Source: Paracoccaceae bacterium
Lineage (GTDB): Bacteria; Pseudomonadota; Alphaproteobacteria; Rhodobacterales; Rhodobacteraceae
Length of the DNA: 8,627 nucleotides
Reading direction: 5' to 3'
Assembly: GCA_013214715.1 (NCBI GenBank)
Contig: JABSSB010000183.1
Span: 1 to 8,627, forward strand
The first letter of the stretch is position 1, and each line of letters starts with the position of its first letter. The notes under the pieces were generated by a model that did no database searches, was not told the DNA's origin, and worked only from the letters and a program-made list of their open reading frames with translations. Made by a program: the position numbers and the translations under genes. Below, piece after piece: positions 7,223-8,627 of the stretch.

Positions 7223-7855
7223 TCAGGTCGCGCGTTGGGCGGCCATGTCCATGTCCACCAGAGGCCTACGCAGACCCGGTTGGATCACATCCGGATCATA
7301 GGCTTTGCGATCAAAGACCTCGCGCACCATGGGGGCGAAGAACTCGATGGGTAGATCGTCGTAATCCGGGTCAAAGGAGGCCTGATCCCAGCGTTCGCAA
7401 AAGGCAGCGCAATCGTCAAAATAGGCATGGCCGGCATGGCGGTCGCGCTTGTTCTGATCGTAGCCGTCCAAATGATGCCCGTAATAGAGCATCTGAAAAT
7501 CGCCATGCGTCGCCACGCACCATGTGCATTGTTCGCGGACGAATGGTTTCAGGATCGTGGCGGCATATTCGTCATGGTTAAAGGGCGCGTAGATATCGCC
7601 AATGTCATGCAGCAAGGCCGACACGACCCAATCCACATCGGCCCCGTCCCGCCAGGCGCGCGTGGCAGATTGCAACGAATGACCCAGTCGGGTGATCTGA
7701 TATCCCGACAGGCTTTCATCCAGATCAACCAGTGCCTTCAGCAGCCTGTCCGCGGTGTGTTTCGTATGCTCGATCTCATGCTCAGTTAGAAATTCATACT
7801 CCTCCCGCGTGCCATCCTTCATCTGGGTGAAGCTGACCTTATCCATCTCGCTCAT
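7223..7855 (-). CDS. HD-domain protein, probable metal-dependent oxygenase or phosphohydrolase (MIOX/PhnZ-like layout)
   Basis: A 210-residue soluble protein with an HD fold. Candidate metal ligands are H59 (RLGHSLQSAT), H83-D84 (LLHDIGD), H94 (FNHDEYA), H117 (VATHGDF) and D157 (CERWDQASFDPDY). The order and the spacings H59-H83 (24) and H94-H117 (23) resemble the diiron HD oxygenases PhnZ (H34, H58/D59, H80, H104, D161) and myo-inositol oxygenase; simple HD phosphohydrolases have a shorter set. It usually carries a predicted phosphohydrolase label. The residue before H59 is Gly, where PhnZ has Glu. Its ATG overlaps the TGA of the upstream PhyH gene as ATGA, and GGAG lies 8 bases before it, so the two were translated together. 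That pairing favours an oxygenase role. Substrate unknown. Confidence 0.8.
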   Translation of the reverse strand: MSEMDKVSFTQMKDGTREEYEFLTEHEIEHTKHTADRLLKALVDLDESLSGYQITRLGHSLQSATRAWRDGADVDWVVSALLHDIGDIYAPFNHDEYAATILKPFVREQCTWCVATHGDFQMLYYGHHLDGYDQNKRDRHAGHAYFDDCAAFCERWDQASFDPDYDDLPIEFFAPMVREVFDRKAYDPDVIQPGLRRPLVDMDMAAQRAT

Positions 7856-8627
7856 GCATACATCTCCGCTTGTCGGCTGGCACCTTTCATCGTGGCTTGA
7901 GCCTGCGCGCGTCGGATCTCTTCGTAAAGGGCCAATGACGGCGCATCGAACAGTTTTCGTGGCGGGGCGTATTTGATGAAATTGCCGCTCCTGTCCGCAC
8001 TGCGCACCAGCATGGCATAATCCTTGTCGGCGACCTGTTGCGCGACCTCGGGCGTGACATAGCGCACCACCGCCGCGATCCGCCGGCCGCCGCTTGTGTT
8101 TGGGCCAGAGCCATGGATCGTCAGCCCGTGATGCAGTGAGATCTGGCCGGGATGAATTTCTATCGGCACCCGGTCTGCGGGCGCCACATCCACTTTGATT
8201 TCTTACCCACGCGACAGAAGGTTGTTGGCGTCAAAACTGTCCTCATGCGGCAGGATGGGGTTTTTATGCGAGGCTTTGACAAATTTCATGCAGCCCGAGG
8301 CCGGCGTTGACGGCGACAAGGCAATCCACGCCGTGACCATGCCCGAGATCGCCCCCAGCCCCCAATAGGTAAGATCCTGATGCATCGACACGATCTAAGC
8401 CGTCTTCGGCTCCTTAATGAAGAACTCGACCCCGTAGATAAGTATATCCGGGCCCAGAATGCCTTCGATCACGTTCAGCACCTGCGGGTCCGACCCGATG
8501 AAATGGGCCATCGGCATCACAGCCTGAGCCTTGACGCGCTTGTAGGTGTTGAGCGGGTGCAGCAGATTGGCGCTTCGCCAATCATACTCCATTTGCTCCA
8601 GTTCCGCGCGTAAGGCTGCGGCCTCTT
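7852..8627 (-). pseudogene. Phytanoyl-CoA dioxygenase (PhyH) family gene with two in-frame stop codons, 5' end off the window
   Basis: One continuous frame of 258 codons encodes a PhyH-type Fe(II)/2-oxoglutarate dioxygenase, broken by TAG at 8395-8397 and TAA at 8203-8205. The three pieces share the same frame, so no indel is involved. Piece one runs through PMAHFIGSDPQVLNVIEGILG to FFIKEPKTA. Piece two begins IVSMHQDLTYWGL with the HxD iron ligands and ends NNLLSRG. Piece three starts EIKVDVAP and has LHHGLTIHGSGPN with the distal iron His and RRIAAVVRY with the 2-oxoglutarate Arg. All catalytic residues survive. Each stop is one C-to-T change from a Gln codon (CAG, CAA); Gln fits the second site well by family memory (LLSRGQE). 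This suggests very recent inactivation, sequence error or suppression. It overlaps the HD gene by four bases (ATGA). About 20-30 N-terminal residues are probably missing. Confidence 0.82.

Noticed and set aside
7852..8627. Alternative genetic code with TAG/TAA read as Gln
   Set aside because: The cupin gene ends normally at a TAG, beyond which its frame runs antisense into another gene. No other gene here has internal stops, so a mutation or sequence error limited to this gene is simpler.
7852..8627. Frameshift as the cause of the broken PhyH gene
   Set aside because: All three open segments are in the same reading frame. Only the two stop codons interrupt it.
7223..8627. Firm assignment of the PhyH/HD pair as a 2-aminoethylphosphonate (PhnY/PhnZ) pathway
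   Set aside because: The HD protein lacks the flanking sequence of classical PhnZ, and no phosphonate transporter or other phosphonate gene is visible. Only the analogy is kept.

Overview
The window looks like part of a high-GC alphaproteobacterial chromosome, most likely from the Rhodobacteraceae (marine roseobacter group). This is inferred from GC-rich coding, TGA at most gene ends, and the protein families present: GcvT-fused demethylating flavoenzymes, tandem-cupin proteins, PhyH dioxygenases and polyamine-type ABC binding proteins. No RNA gene, insertion sequence, CRISPR array or phage gene was seen. The window is almost fully coding, and no gene-free stretch exceeds about 250 bases.

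Layout: (1) 1-218, minus strand, holds the N-terminus of a Tat-exported polyamine-type ABC substrate-binding protein. (2) 219-467 is an intergenic region with a near-perfect palindromic operator. (3) 468-1217, plus, is a tandem-cupin protein. (4) 2941 down to 1230, minus, is a three-gene operon: a class I SAM methyltransferase resembling phosphoethanolamine N-methyltransferases, a GNAT acetyltransferase whose start overlaps the methyltransferase stop, and a small alpha/beta protein. (5) 2942-3111 is a divergent promoter region with a second copy of the same operator. (6) 3112-5571, plus, is an 819-residue FAD oxidoreductase/GcvT fusion of the dimethylglycine/sarcosine dehydrogenase type. (7) 8627 down to 5590, minus, holds a PhyH (non-haem Fe/2-oxoglutarate) dioxygenase gene broken by two in-frame stop codons, then an HD-domain protein whose start overlaps the PhyH stop, then a thiamine-diphosphate enzyme of the benzoylformate-decarboxylase/acetolactate-synthase superfamily.

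Working together (inference): the set looks like a catabolic island for a small N-methylated or amino compound. A binding protein would import it, the flavoenzyme would oxidatively demethylate it and pass the one-carbon unit to tetrahydrofolate, and the PhyH/HD pair would carry out a hydroxylate-then-cleave sequence like that of the PhnY/PhnZ pair. The ThDP enzyme would handle a 2-oxo acid. The 22-bp operator in both divergent promoter regions suggests that one dimeric repressor, perhaps of the TetR family and not encoded here, controls the transporter, cupin, methyltransferase operon and demethylase together. The substrate cannot be read from the sequence.

The most notable points are the duplicated operator, the twice-nonsense-mutated but otherwise well-preserved dioxygenase, and the unassigned PhyH/HD oxygenase pair.
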